Origin: Paracoccus limosus
GTDB lineage: Bacteria; Pseudomonadota; Alphaproteobacteria; Rhodobacterales; Rhodobacteraceae
Assembly (NCBI RefSeq): GCF_009711185.1
Contig: NZ_WMIF01000020.1
Span: 1-64,000, forward strand
Direction: 5' to 3'
Length of the DNA: 64,000 nucleotides
Shown here: positions 16,738-25,486 of the stretch, piece by piece
Position numbering within the stretch: position 1 is the first letter of the stretch
Layout of the letters: each line of letters begins with the position of its first letter
Translations under genes and position numbers: made by a program
Notes under the pieces: generated by a model
The model's database searches: none
What the model saw: only the letters and a program-made list of their open reading frames with translations
What the model was told of the DNA's origin: nothing

Positions 16738-17019
16738 TCAGAGCCCACGAGAAGCAGCGACGACGCCACCAGCAACTAATGCAACAGTGGAAGCCGCCGC
16801 CACCACTGTAACGATTGGCGCTGCCGCAACGCCAAGTGCCGGCGCACCAATCGTCCCTGCGAGGTAAAGACCTGCACGAGTAGCGATAAACTTGCCGGCA
16901 GAATGCTTGACAGCAGCAATCCCGGCCGTCTTGAGCGCTGCTGTTCCAGCACCACCGGCAAGTGCTGTGGCAGCAGTTTTCTTAGCGGCGGAGAACATGA
17001 TCGTCGACGGCTTCAACAT
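16738..17019 (-). CDS. Small Ala/Gly-rich membrane protein, unknown
   Basis: A 93-residue protein with a basic N-terminus (SAAKKTAATALAGG) and hydrophobic Ala/Gly/Val stretches, LYLAGTIGAPALGVAAA and VVAAASTVALVAGGVVAASR, broken by small residues. Glycine-zipper-like spacing suggests tight helix packing in a membrane, as in some bacteriocins, holins or pore formers; none of these is established. The ATG at 17019 is preceded by GGTGAT. The surrounding bases are visibly lower in GC than the flanking cob genes, and the gene has its own terminator, both signs of acquired DNA. It lies between cobS and the cobT fragment. Confidence 0.65.
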   Translation of the reverse strand: MLKPSTIMFSAAKKTAATALAGGAGTAALKTAGIAAVKHSAGKFIATRAGLYLAGTIGAPALGVAAAPIVTVVAAASTVALVAGGVVAASRGL

Positions 17020-17084
17020 AACATCACCATTTGTTAACGTTTTAGTTGTGAAGGCTTGTCACACCAGCTTTTCAAGTCATCGCC

Positions 17085-17101
17085 GCGGTCTTTTAGACCG
17101 C
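17085..17101 (-). terminator. Hairpin just after cobS
   Basis: GCGGTC-TTTTA-GACCGC (minus strand: loop TAAAA) is a 6-bp perfect stem 9 bp past the cobS stop, with further GC pairs possible outside. No U tract follows on the minus strand, so termination would be weak. It separates cobS from the lower-GC insert. Confidence 0.45.
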
Positions 17102-17109
17102 CGCCCGCA

Positions 17110-18084
17110 TCACCCCGCCTTGACCGCCGCGCTTTCCGGCAGTTCCTCGTCGAACAGGCGCTGATAGAACTCGGCCACGGTCTGGCGCTCCAGCTCGTCG
17201 CATTTGTTCAGGAAGGTCAGGCGGAAGGCATAGCCGATATTGTCGCCAAAGATGCGCGCGTTCTGCGCCCAGGCGATCACCGTGCGCGGCGACATGACCG
17301 TGGACAGGTCGCCCTGCATGAAGGCGGTGCGGGTCAGATCGGCCAGCGTGACCATCTGGTTGATGATCTTGCGGCCCTTTTCGGTGTTGTAGGTCGGGTT
17401 CTTGGCCAGCACGATCGCCGCCTCGGCGTCATGCGACAGATAGTTCAGCGTCGAGACCAGCGACCAGCGGTCCATCTGGCCTTGGTTGATCTGCTGCGTG
17501 CCGTGATAAAGGCCGGTCGTGTCGCCCAGACCGACGGTGTTCGCGGTCGCGAACAGGCGGAAACAGGGATTCGGCGTGATGACTTCGTTCTGGTCCAGCA
17601 GGGTCAGCTTGCCATCGGCCTCCAGCACGCGCTGGATCACGAACATCACGTCGGCGCGGCCCGCATCGTATTCGTCGAAGACGATGGCGGTCGGGTTGCG
17701 CAGCGCCCAGGGCAGGATGCCTTCGTGGAACACCGTGACCTGCTTGCCGTCAACGAGCTTGATCGCGTCCTTGCCGATCAGGTCGATCCGGCTGACGTGG
17801 CTGTCAAGGTTCACCCGCACGCAGGGCCAGTTCAGCCGGGCGGCGACCTGTTCGATATGGGTCGATTTGCCGGTGCCGTGATAGCCCTGGATCATCACCC
17901 GGCGGTTATAGGCAAAGCCCGCAAGGATCGCCATCGTGGTGTCGGGATCGAATTTGTAGGTCGGGTCGATCTCGGGCACGCGGTCGGTGCGCTCGGCAAA
18001 GCCCTTGACCTTCATGTCGGAGTCCAGACCGAACACCTCGCGCAGGTCGATCTCTTCGGTGGGTTTTGCGTTCACGTCCAGCAT
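17110..18084 (-). CDS. cobS: Cobaltochelatase subunit CobS
   Basis: CobS is the AAA+ ATPase subunit that, with CobT, drives CobN-dependent cobalt insertion in aerobic cobalamin synthesis. The 324-residue length is normal. It opens with [20 protein letters not shown]. Walker A is GYHGTGKST, Walker B is [10 protein letters not shown], and sensor 1 is FATANT. I chose the ATG at 18084 ([11 protein letters not shown]), preceded by GAGGAAAGGG; the frame stays open far upstream but antisense to another gene. In most relatives cobT follows immediately. Here it is displaced by the insert at about 15.4-17.0 kb. Confidence 0.96.
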   Translation of the reverse strand: MLDVNAKPTEEIDLREVFGLDSDMKVKGFAERTDRVPEIDPTYKFDPDTTMAILAGFAYNRRVMIQGYHGTGKSTHIEQVAARLNWPCVRVNLDSHVSRIDLIGKDAIKLVDGKQVTVFHEGILPWALRNPTAIVFDEYDAGRADVMFVIQRVLEADGKLTLLDQNEVITPNPCFRLFATANTVGLGDTTGLYHGTQQINQGQMDRWSLVSTLNYLSHDAEAAIVLAKNPTYNTEKGRKIINQMVTLADLTRTAFMQGDLSTVMSPRTVIAWAQNARIFGDNIGYAFRLTFLNKCDELERQTVAEFYQRLFDEELPESAAVKAG

Positions 18085-18315
18085 CTCGGGCCCTTTCCTC
18101 GCATCGGGCATTGATCGCGCATTCCCCGTTCCGGCGCAAGCACCGGGCCCGGCAAATCTGGCCGCGTCGCCGTGCCGCAGGGCGGGGTATCGTCGCGCGC
18201 CTGCGCAGGCGGGGGCCGAACCAAGCTTGCCCTCGGCGCGTTCCTTGCGCAGAACTCGGATCACATGCCCGTGACGCCTGATGCGCCGCAGGGCTCCGAT
18301 GCAGATGAGGGACGG

Positions 18316-19284
18316 ATGAGCGGATTGCTGGCCTTGCTGGACGATGTGGCGGGGATCGCCAAGATTGCGGCGGCCTCGGTGGATGACGTGGCGGGGCAGG
18401 CGGTCAAGGCCGGAGCCAAGGCTGCGGGCGCGGTGATCGACGATGCCGCGGTGACGCCGAAATATGTGCATGGCTTTTCCGCCGCGCGCGAACTGCCCAT
18501 CGTGCTGAAGATCGCGCGCGGCTCGCTGATCAACAAGCTGGTGATCCTGCTGCCCATCGCGCTGTTGCTGTCGGCATTCGCGCCGTGGCTGATCTCGCCG
18601 CTTTTGATGCTGGGCGGCGCCTATCTGTGTTTCGAGGGCGCCGAAAAGGTCGCCCATGCGCTTTCCAGCCACAAGGTCAATGAGCCGGTGCTGACCGTCA
18701 CCCCGGCGGGCACAGCGGGGCTGGAGGAAGAGCGCGTGCGCGGCGCGATCAAGACCGATTTCATCCTCTCGGCCGAGATCATGACCATCGCGCTGGCCGC
18801 GATCCCGGATGGCGACTCGATCTGGACCGAGGCGCTGATCCTTGCCGTGGTCGGCATCGGCATCACCGTGGCCGTCTATGGATTCGTCGCGCTGATCGTC
18901 AAGGCCGACGATTTCGGCCTGCATCTGGCCGAGCGCGGCGGCGCGCTGGCCGGGCTGGGGCGGGGGATCGTGCATGTCATGCCCGGTTTCATGAAGCTGC
19001 TGACCGTGGTCGGCACCGCCGCGATGATCTGGGTCGGCGGCCAGATCGTCGTGCATGGCCTGCACGAGCTGGGCCAGCATCAGCCCTATGAATGGGTGCG
19101 CGCGACCTCGCAGGCGGCGGCCGAGGCGCTGCCGGCGGCACCGGGTCTGGCGGAATGGGCCAGCACGGCGTTCTTCGACGGCATCCTTGGGCTTGTGCTG
19201 GGCATGGTGCTGATCCCGGTGGCGCAGCACGTCGTCTCGCCGGTGATCGCCGGGATCAAGGGGCTGTTCGGCGCGCGGGTGTGA
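18316..19284 (+). CDS. DUF808 (YedI-like) inner-membrane protein
   Basis: A 322-residue polytopic membrane protein of the DUF808/YedI family, whose function is unknown. The family start [20 protein letters not shown] and the block [24 protein letters not shown] region (about residues 20-45) are present. Membrane helices follow, for example [20 protein letters not shown] placed the start at 18316 because GAGGGACGG precedes it and homologues begin there; an upstream ATG at 18265 is possible. It is divergent from cobS and shares a 231-bp intergenic region with it. Confidence 0.85.
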   Translation: MSGLLALLDDVAGIAKIAAASVDDVAGQAVKAGAKAAGAVIDDAAVTPKYVHGFSAARELPIVLKIARGSLINKLVILLPIALLLSAFAPWLISPLLMLGGAYLCFEGAEKVAHALSSHKVNEPVLTVTPAGTAGLEEERVRGAIKTDFILSAEIMTIALAAIPDGDSIWTEALILAVVGIGITVAVYGFVALIVKADDFGLHLAERGGALAGLGRGIVHVMPGFMKLLTVVGTAAMIWVGGQIVVHGLHELGQHQPYEWVRATSQAAAEALPAAPGLAEWASTAFFDGILGLVLGMVLIPVAQHVVSPVIAGIKGLFGARV

Positions 19285-19354
19285 CACCTGCGCCATTGCC
19301 CTTTTTGCGCCCCGCGCCTATCTGGGCTGGCATACCAGATCTGGGGAGCTTTCC

Positions 19355-20734
19355 ATGCCCGTTCCCGCCGCCGCCAGCACCGCTCTGGCCGAGCTTCTTG
19401 GCGACCGCTATTCCGAGGCGCTGTCCGAACGCGAATTGCACGGCCAGTCCGAGACCTTTCACCGCGCGCCGCCGCCCGATGCCGTGGTCTGGCCGGTCTC
19501 GACCGCCGAGGTTTCGGCGATCATGGCGATCTGTCACCGCCACCACGTCCCGGTGATCGGCTGGGGCACCGGCACCTCGCTTGAAGGACACGCGCTGGCC
19601 ACGCATGGCGGTGTGGTCATGGACATGATGCGCATGGACCGCGTGCTGGAGGTGCGGGCCGAGGACATGCAGGTCTCGGTCCAGCCCGGCGTGACGCGCG
19701 AGGCGCTGAACCTAGAGCTGCGCGCCACCGGCCTGTTCTTTCCGGTCGATCCCGGCGCGAATGCCAGCCTTGGCGGCATGGCCTCGACGCGGGCCAGCGG
19801 CACCACGGCGGTGCGCTATGGCACCATGCGCGACAATGTGCTGGCGCTTGAGGTGGTGCTGGCCGATGGCCGCATCATCCGCACCGGCACGCGCGCGGCG
19901 AAATCCTCGGCCGGCTATGACCTGACCGGGCTATTCGTCGGCGCCGAGGGCACGCTGGGCATCATCACCGAACTGACCCTGCGCCTGCACGGCCAGCCCG
20001 AGGAAGTCGCCGCCGCCGTCTGCGCCTTTCCGACGCTGGATGCGGCGGTGGAATGCGTCACCGCCACCATCCAGTCGGGCATCCCGATGGCGCGCATCGA
20101 ATTCGTCGATGCCGATGCCGCCCGCGCCTTCAACCGGTTCTCGGGCAGCCAGCTGCGCGAACAGCCGCATCTGATGGTCGAATTCAACGGCTCGCCCGTC
20201 TCGGTCAAGGAGGACGTGCAGCGCTTTGGCGAGCTGGCGACCGAATTCGGCGGCGAGGGCTTTGACTGGGCCACCACGCCCGAGGAACGCGCCGCGCTGT
20301 GGCGGATGCGCCATGGCGCCTATCGTGCCTGTCTGGCGCTGCGGCCGGGGGCGACGGCGGTGGTGACGGATATCTGCGTGCCGATGTCGCATCTGCCGGC
20401 GGCGGTGGCGGCCGCGGCCGAGGATATTCATGGCGAGGGGCTTCTGGGTCCGATGGTCGGCCATGTCGGTGACGGCAATTTCCATTCGCAACTGCTGGTG
20501 ATGCCGGGCGATGAGGCCGAGCTGGCTGCCGCCAAGCGCGTCGCCGGCCGTATGGCCGAACGCGCGCTGGCCGTCGGCGGCACCATCACCGGCGAACATG
20601 GCGTGGGTCTGGGCAAGCGCCCGCTGATGCGCGCCCAGCATGGCGAGGCGATCGGCGTCATGGCCGCGATCAAGGCGGCGCTGGACCCCGAAAACATCAT
20701 GAACCCCGGCAAGATGCTGCCCGAGGCGAACTGA
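19355..20734 (+). CDS. FAD-linked oxidase, D-lactate dehydrogenase / glycolate oxidase GlcD-like
   Basis: A 459-residue flavoenzyme with an FAD_binding_4 domain (about residues 38-175, including VIGWGTGTSLEGHAL and PGANASLGGMASTRASGT) and an FAD-oxidase C-terminal domain (about 205-455) with VGHVGDGNFH and GEHGVGLGKR. Homologues are cytochrome- or quinone-linked D-lactate dehydrogenases of the mitochondrial LDHD type. The electron acceptor cannot be told from sequence. It starts at the ATG at 19355. It stands alone, 122 bp upstream of the MTHFR-like gene. Confidence 0.88.
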   Translation: MPVPAAASTALAELLGDRYSEALSERELHGQSETFHRAPPPDAVVWPVSTAEVSAIMAICHRHHVPVIGWGTGTSLEGHALATHGGVVMDMMRMDRVLEVRAEDMQVSVQPGVTREALNLELRATGLFFPVDPGANASLGGMASTRASGTTAVRYGTMRDNVLALEVVLADGRIIRTGTRAAKSSAGYDLTGLFVGAEGTLGIITELTLRLHGQPEEVAAAVCAFPTLDAAVECVTATIQSGIPMARIEFVDADAARAFNRFSGSQLREQPHLMVEFNGSPVSVKEDVQRFGELATEFGGEGFDWATTPEERAALWRMRHGAYRACLALRPGATAVVTDICVPMSHLPAAVAAAAEDIHGEGLLGPMVGHVGDGNFHSQLLVMPGDEAELAAAKRVAGRMAERALAVGGTITGEHGVGLGKRPLMRAQHGEAIGVMAAIKAALDPENIMNPGKMLPEAN

Positions 20735-20856
20735 ACCCTTGGGGGCGGGGCGGCGGCGCCCGGCCCCTTGCCCGCGCGTCCGGGGGGATGGGCCCGGATC
20801 CTGCGCGAAAGCGGCCTTGGCAGCATCGACATGACCGAATCCGGGGGAGAGAAAGA

Positions 20857-21747
20857 ATGGACATCAGCCCGAGGCAGGAAAGCCCTGCCGCGCAACTGCG
20901 GCCGGCGGCCTATACGCTGGAAGTGACTGGCAAGGACATCGCGCAGGTCGAGGCGGCCCGCGCCGTCATCCCGCCCGGCACGCCGATCAACATCGCCTTT
21001 CTGGGCAATGAGGACCATGCGCAGCGCGTCAATGCCGCCCGCACCATCCGGCGCTGCGGCTTCGAGCCGGTGCCGATCATCTCGTCGCGCCGCCTGCGGT
21101 CGCGCGAGGATGGCGATGCGCTGTTGCAGGCCCTGATCGCCGAGGCGGCACCGCAGCGCTTCATCCTTGTTGGCGGCGATCCGTCGTCGCCTGCCGGGCC
21201 CTTTCAGGATTCGCTGGCCCTGATGCAAAGCGGCATCGTGCAGCGTCATGGCATCCGCCGTGTCGGCATCGTCGCCTATCCCGAGGGCCATCCCAAGATC
21301 GCGCCCGAGGAATTGTGGCGCGCGCTGATCTGGAAGGTCGGCTTCCTGCGCGACATGGGCTGCTCGGTCGAGATCACCACCCAGTTCGGCTTTGATGCCG
21401 AGGCGATCCTGGCCTGGCTGCAACGGTTGCGCGCCGAGGGCATCGACGTTCCCGTGCGCATCGGCGTGCCCGGCCCGGCCAGCGTCGGCAAGCTGCTGCG
21501 CTTTGCCAGACAGTTCGGCGTCGTCACCTCGGCCGAGATCGCGCGCCGCTATGGGCTGTCGCTGACCAACCTGTTGCAGCGCGTCGGGCCCGAGCGCTTT
21601 TTCGACCGGCTGGCCGCGGGGCTCGCGGTGCAGGATCTGGGTCAGGTCCGGCTGCACCTCTATCCCTTTGGCGGGTTCGATGACGGCATCCAATGGATCA
21701 ACGCCCGCCTGACCGGGGCCGGCGCCGAGGTCTTTGGGCGCCATTAG
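20857..21747 (+). CDS. Methylenetetrahydrofolate reductase-like protein
   Basis: A 296-residue TIM-barrel protein of the MTHFR superfamily. Visible landmarks are YTLEVTGKDIAQVEAARAVI, INIAFLGNEDHAQRVNAART, RFILVGGDPSSPAGPFQDSL, GIVAYPEGHPK and QFGFDAEAILAWL. These cover the FAD and folate site regions. It differs from standard MetF in its start and may belong to the subgroup that handles methyl groups in one-carbon or demethylation pathways; that is inference. The ATG at 20857 follows GGGGGAGAG. A reaction from 5,10-methylene-THF to 5-methyl-THF is plausible but not certain. Confidence 0.78.
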   Translation: MDISPRQESPAAQLRPAAYTLEVTGKDIAQVEAARAVIPPGTPINIAFLGNEDHAQRVNAARTIRRCGFEPVPIISSRRLRSREDGDALLQALIAEAAPQRFILVGGDPSSPAGPFQDSLALMQSGIVQRHGIRRVGIVAYPEGHPKIAPEELWRALIWKVGFLRDMGCSVEITTQFGFDAEAILAWLQRLRAEGIDVPVRIGVPGPASVGKLLRFARQFGVVTSAEIARRYGLSLTNLLQRVGPERFFDRLAAGLAVQDLGQVRLHLYPFGGFDDGIQWINARLTGAGAEVFGRH

Positions 21748-21767
21748 GCGGCCTGATCCGGCGGGGC

Positions 21768-22619
21768 CTATCTGGCGCCATGCGTGGCCATCTGCCGGCG
21801 GGCCTGCGCCAGCACTTCGTGAATGGCCGCGACCACCGCTTGCGGCTGTTCCAGCGGGATGTCATGGCCGCTGTCGACCCAGACCCGGCTTGCGCCGGGG
21901 TTCAGGCGCAGGATGTCGATGCGCTTGGCATTGGCGTCGCGCGCCAGCGCCGAGGTCTCGGCCATCGGCTTTTGGGCCGAGAGCACGATCACCGGCTTGC
22001 CCCGCAGCGGCGGCAGTGCCAGCAGCTCGGCGCCGGTGGCGGGCAGGGCGACCAGTTCCTGCTTGGCCGCGTCCGAGGTGATGGCGTCAAAGGCGACATT
22101 GGCCCATGCCGGCCAGTTGTCGCGCCCGCCCGCGCCCTGCATCTGCAGGGGATGGGTGGAATCGACCAGCACCAGACCGGCGACCTCATCGGGGTGGCGG
22201 CGGGCGTAAAGCTGCATGTAAAGCCCGCCCAGCGAATGGCCGACCAGCACATAGGGCGGCGCGATGCCGCTGGCGCGCAGGTTCTGGCGCAGCTCCTCGA
22301 CGATGTGATTGCCGTCGCGGGGTGTCGAGGCCACATCGCTGTCGCCGGTGCCGGCGCGGTTATAGGCATAGATGCGGGTTTCGCGGGCGACCTCGGGAAA
22401 GACCTTGGCCCACCAGTCCAGCCGCGCGCCAAGGCCGTTTTCCAGCACCACCGCAGGTGCGCCCTGACCGGCAAGCGCATATTCCACGCGCCTGTCGCCG
22501 ATGCGCGCGATCCGGGCGCCGCCGATATGCGCGCAGGCGGCAAGCCCTGACACAATCAGGACAAGGATGACGGCGAGGCCAGCCTGTCGGCGCGGGAATG
22601 TCGTTGCATGGTCGGACAT
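21768..22619 (-). CDS. Alpha/beta hydrolase, probable lipoprotein
   Basis: A 283-residue alpha/beta hydrolase with an N-terminal hydrophobic segment ending in a lipobox-like LAACAH, so it is probably an exported lipoprotein. The fold is clear: VVLENGLGARLDWW near the oxyanion hole, YNRAGTGDSD, nucleophile elbow GHSLGG, a possible acid in VLVDSTHP or later, and the catalytic histidine in WVDSGHDIPLEQP. The substrate is unknown; esterase or lipase activity is likely. The ATG at 22619 is preceded by AAAGGGGAAC. It stands alone. Confidence 0.82.
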   Translation of the reverse strand: MSDHATTFPRRQAGLAVILVLIVSGLAACAHIGGARIARIGDRRVEYALAGQGAPAVVLENGLGARLDWWAKVFPEVARETRIYAYNRAGTGDSDVASTPRDGNHIVEELRQNLRASGIAPPYVLVGHSLGGLYMQLYARRHPDEVAGLVLVDSTHPLQMQGAGGRDNWPAWANVAFDAITSDAAKQELVALPATGAELLALPPLRGKPVIVLSAQKPMAETSALARDANAKRIDILRLNPGASRVWVDSGHDIPLEQPQAVVAAIHEVLAQARRQMATHGAR

Positions 22620-22720
22620 CTGTTCCCCTTTGGCCGGTGCCCTGTCGCGCGGTTGCGCGCAGATGCGGCGGCTGCCGGCCCAAGCTAGCCCGCCCCCGCC
22701 CCGAGGCGAAAGCGGGGCCG

Positions 22721-22734
22721 GCGCACCGGTGCGC
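22721..22734. repeat. 14-bp palindrome GCGCACCGGTGCGC, copy 1
   Basis: A perfect 14-bp palindrome in the 144-bp gap after the LytTR response regulator gene. The identical 14-mer recurs at 25335-25348, on the far side of the two-component and LuxR genes. It could be a regulator site or a chance GC-rich palindrome. Confidence 0.4.
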
Positions 22735-22763
22735 GGGTTCCCGTTCCCGACCGCAATCCGGCC

Positions 22764-23537
22764 CTAGCGCGCCAGACCGGCACGGATCGCGGCGGCATAG
22801 GTTCGCCCGACCCGCGCCTCGGACCCGTCCGACAGGACCGCGATCAGGGCAGAGAACGGTGCCGGCCTGAAGCGCAGGATGGCGTCGCGGCGCAGGATCG
22901 TGCTGCGGTGGATGCGGATGAATTCGGCCGGGTCCAGCCGCCGCTCCAGCGAGGCCAGATTTTCCTGATAGAGATAATCGGCCCCGGCGACATGGATGCG
23001 CACATAGTCGCGCTCGGCCTGAAAGCGCAGCACCGTCTCGGGGGCGAGACGCAGATATTCGCCTTGCGACCTGACCCAGAATTCGGCGCCCCGCTGGTCG
23101 CGGCGGTTCAGCGCCCGCTTCAGCGCGGCGATAGTCTCGTGCAGTTCGGCGATGCGGTCATCCTGCGCGCGCGCGGCGGCGGCTTGGCGGGCCCGCGCCA
23201 TCGCCAGATGGAAGCGCGCGGGCTCGATCGGCTTGGTGACGTAATCGACCGCGCTTGCCTCGAAGGCGCGCAGGGCGTGGTGATCGAAGGCGGTGACAAA
23301 GACCACTGCCGGCGGCGCATGGGCCAGCCGTTCCAGCACCTGAAAGCCGGTGCCGCCGGGCATCTGGATGTCCAGAAGCAGGATGTCGGGGCGCAGCGTT
23401 TCGGCCTGATCGCAGGCCTGCGGCAGATCGCCAGCCTCGTCGATGCGGCCGATCCAGTCCATCCGTGCCAGCATCCGCATCAGCCGGCGGCGGGCCAGCG
23501 GCTCGTCATCGACGACAAGGACCGACAGCGGCGTCAT
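22764..23537 (-). CDS. LytTR-family response regulator
   Basis: A 257-residue regulator with a receiver domain and a C-terminal LytTR DNA-binding domain. The receiver shows VLVVDDEP (acidic pair), the phosphoacceptor Asp56 in DILLLDIQMP, Thr82 in VTAFD and Lys102 in VTKPIEP. A coiled linker leads to LytTR (FWVRSQGEYLRLAPETVLRF and FIRIHRSTILRRDAI). The ATG at 23537 overlaps the histidine kinase stop by 4 bp (ATGA), so the pair is translationally coupled. The target genes are unknown; LytTR proteins usually bind direct repeats upstream of regulated promoters. Confidence 0.93.
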   Translation of the reverse strand: MTPLSVLVVDDEPLARRRLMRMLARMDWIGRIDEAGDLPQACDQAETLRPDILLLDIQMPGGTGFQVLERLAHAPPAVVFVTAFDHHALRAFEASAVDYVTKPIEPARFHLAMARARQAAAARAQDDRIAELHETIAALKRALNRRDQRGAEFWVRSQGEYLRLAPETVLRFQAERDYVRIHVAGADYLYQENLASLERRLDPAEFIRIHRSTILRRDAILRFRPAPFSALIAVLSDGSEARVGRTYAAAIRAGLAR

Positions 23538-24640
23538 GCCAGCCACCATGGCAGGTCGATAGCGGCCAGATAACGTCCCGAGGCGATGCGGCCCGCAGAA
23601 AACCGCCCCGCGCCCTGAAACCGCGCCTGCAGCCGTTCGGCCACATTGCGCAGGCCCAGCCCCATACCTTCGGGCCGGCTATCGCCGGCGTCGGGCGGCA
23701 TGTCGTTTTCGATGCTGAGATGCAGCCGGTCGCCATCGCGGCGGGCGCGCAGCACGATCTCGACCTTGCCGGTGGTGGCGCCGACGCCATGCTTGACCGC
23801 ATTCTCGATCAGCGGCTGCAGGATCAGACTGGGCACCAGCGCGCCCCGCACCTCGGCGGGCATGTCGATGCGGAAGGCCATCCGGTCCGAAAAGCGCAGA
23901 TGCTCGATCTGCAGATAATCCTGTTGTAATGCCACCTCATCGGCCAGCGCCAGATCCTGCATCGGGTCCAGCGACAGCGTGCTGCGCAGAAACCCCGACA
24001 GCGACAGCACCATGCGCTCGGCCTGCGCGGTCGCGCCCTCTTCGATCAGCCCGGCGATCGAGTTGAGCGTGTTGAACAGGAAATGCGGGTTCACCTGATA
24101 GCGCAGGGCGCGCATCTGTGCCGACAGCGCCTCTTCGCGGGCGGCGGACAGGCGGCGGCCGCGCTCATGCAGTTCAAAGCTGTAGATCAGGCTGATGAAC
24201 AGGCAGGACCAGCCAAAGAACAGCGCCGCCGCCAGTGCGGTGTCGGCGATGAAACCGTCCCAGCCCCGGCCCGTCAGCTGCGGCAGCGGATGCAGGGCCT
24301 GAAGGGCCTGGCCGAAGCCCGCCCAAAGCGGCGCCGCCGCCAGCGCGATCAGGAACGAGGCCACGACAAAGACCGGCAGCGCGCTTTCCGACGGTCCCCG
24401 GCGCACCGCCCAGCCGTTCAGCCGCAACAGGACCAGCGAGATCAGGCTGGTCAGGCCCCAGCCCGCGCCATAGCGCAGGAATTTCACCGCGATATAGGCG
24501 GCATGACTGGCAAGTCCCGGCGCCGCATCGGCCCTGAGCGCATAGAGCACCGCCGAGGACAGAAAGGCGCCGCCCCAATAGATCAAGCCAAAGCGCAGCT
24601 GCGCCTGCCGGATCGAGCAATCAGCCGATTGGGTGGTCAC
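23534..24640 (-). CDS. LytS-type sensor histidine kinase
   Basis: A 368-residue membrane kinase partnered with the LytTR regulator. The N-terminal half carries about five hydrophobic helices (for example LPVFVVASFLIALAAAPL and ALFFGWSCLFISLIY) with little extracytoplasmic sequence, so the signal is probably membrane-derived. The phosphoacceptor motif YQVNPHFLFNTLNSI and N-box LILQPLIENAVKHG define the His_kinase family. A GxG box follows (GMGLGLRNVAERL). I placed the start at the GTG at 24640 because AAGAGGA precedes it. An upstream in-frame ATG would add a proline/alanine-rich stretch of low plausibility. Confidence 0.9.
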   Translation of the reverse strand: MTTQSADCSIRQAQLRFGLIYWGGAFLSSAVLYALRADAAPGLASHAAYIAVKFLRYGAGWGLTSLISLVLLRLNGWAVRRGPSESALPVFVVASFLIALAAAPLWAGFGQALQALHPLPQLTGRGWDGFIADTALAAALFFGWSCLFISLIYSFELHERGRRLSAAREEALSAQMRALRYQVNPHFLFNTLNSIAGLIEEGATAQAERMVLSLSGFLRSTLSLDPMQDLALADEVALQQDYLQIEHLRFSDRMAFRIDMPAEVRGALVPSLILQPLIENAVKHGVGATTGKVEIVLRARRDGDRLHLSIENDMPPDAGDSRPEGMGLGLRNVAERLQARFQGAGRFSAGRIASGRYLAAIDLPWWLA

Positions 24641-24915
24641 GATGGTCCTCTTGCCTTGTGCGGGCGCGGCTTCAGCATAGGGCCTGCCGGCGGGTCGGGA
24701 AATGGCGGATGGCTGCATGGGGCAGGGCAGATGCCGTTCGTCCCCCGGGCGCAGCCATTGGCAGATTTGTCGCGCCCTTGGCCGGGGCGTCCTTGCCGCT
24801 GGCAGGTTTGCGGATGCCGTCGCGGCGGGGGCTGCATTAACCTGCCCGGCATAGACAAGGGCGGGCCATCGCAATGCGATGCGGTGGCCGGCAAAGGACA
24901 GGGGGCCGAAAACCG

Positions 24916-25251
24916 ATGCTTTATCTGGCCATCGAAACCGATGACATCGGCGTTCTGGCCGTGATCCGCGCCGCCCTGCCGCAGGGCAGTCGGCTGCATG
25001 TCGGGCGTGTTCCGGGCCGGGTGCCAGAGGCCGGGCTGACGGCGCGGCAGCGCCAGATCCTCGGCTGTCTGGCCGAGGGCCTGTCGAACAAGGAAATCGG
25101 CCGCAAGCTGTCGCTGTCGCATTTCACCGTCCGCAACCATGTCTCGGCGGTCATGCGCCTGCTGGACGCCTCGACCCGGCAAGAGATCGTGGCCCGGATG
25201 GCAGAGGCAGCGCCCGACCCCGGCACAGATGATGCGGAGGCAGGGTCGTGA
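24916..25251 (+). CDS. Orphan LuxR-type HTH protein
   Basis: A 111-residue protein in which LTARQRQILGCLAEGLSNKE begins a complete LuxR/FixJ HTH (then SLSHFTVRNHVSAVMRLL). The N-terminal part of about 40 residues (MLYLAIETDDIGVLAVIRAA) is far too short for a receiver or autoinducer domain. It therefore cannot be phosphorylated in the usual way. The ATG at 24916 has only a weak upstream signal; ATG 24874 is possible. It is divergent from the LytS-type kinase gene and shares a 275-bp intergenic region with it, which suggests that it regulates or is regulated by the two-component system. Confidence 0.82.
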   Translation: MLYLAIETDDIGVLAVIRAALPQGSRLHVGRVPGRVPEAGLTARQRQILGCLAEGLSNKEIGRKLSLSHFTVRNHVSAVMRLLDASTRQEIVARMAEAAPDPGTDDAEAGS

Positions 25252-25303
25252 CCGGCATGGCGTTTGATCGCGCAGCGGCGAGCCCTTGTCAGCCGCGGGC
25301 GCG

Positions 25304-25348
25304 GCACCGGTGCATCGGCTCCTGAGCGGCCCCGGCGCACCGGTGCGC
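25304..25348. repeat. GCACCGGTGC palindromes, copies 2 and 3
   Basis: GCACCGGTGC lies at 25304-25313, and the 14-bp perfect palindrome GCGCACCGGTGCGC at 25335-25348, with centres 33 bp apart. The second is identical to the copy at 22721. They lie downstream of the LuxR-type gene and upstream of the secreted-protein gene that starts at 25487. Paired symmetric sites about three helical turns apart would suit cooperative regulator binding. The 10-mer core also occurs once inside corA near 8663, so chance cannot be excluded. Confidence 0.4.
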
Positions 25349-25486
25349 CCCGGCCGATTGCCGCCTTGCTCGCCCGCGCCGTAACAGCGCTGCACCGGCC
25401 GCGATCTGATGCGGCCCCATAACGCAACCCGCCCCGCAATCCCAGCCGGGCAACCGGGCACCTGACCCGCCCGCCGGAGACGCCTT

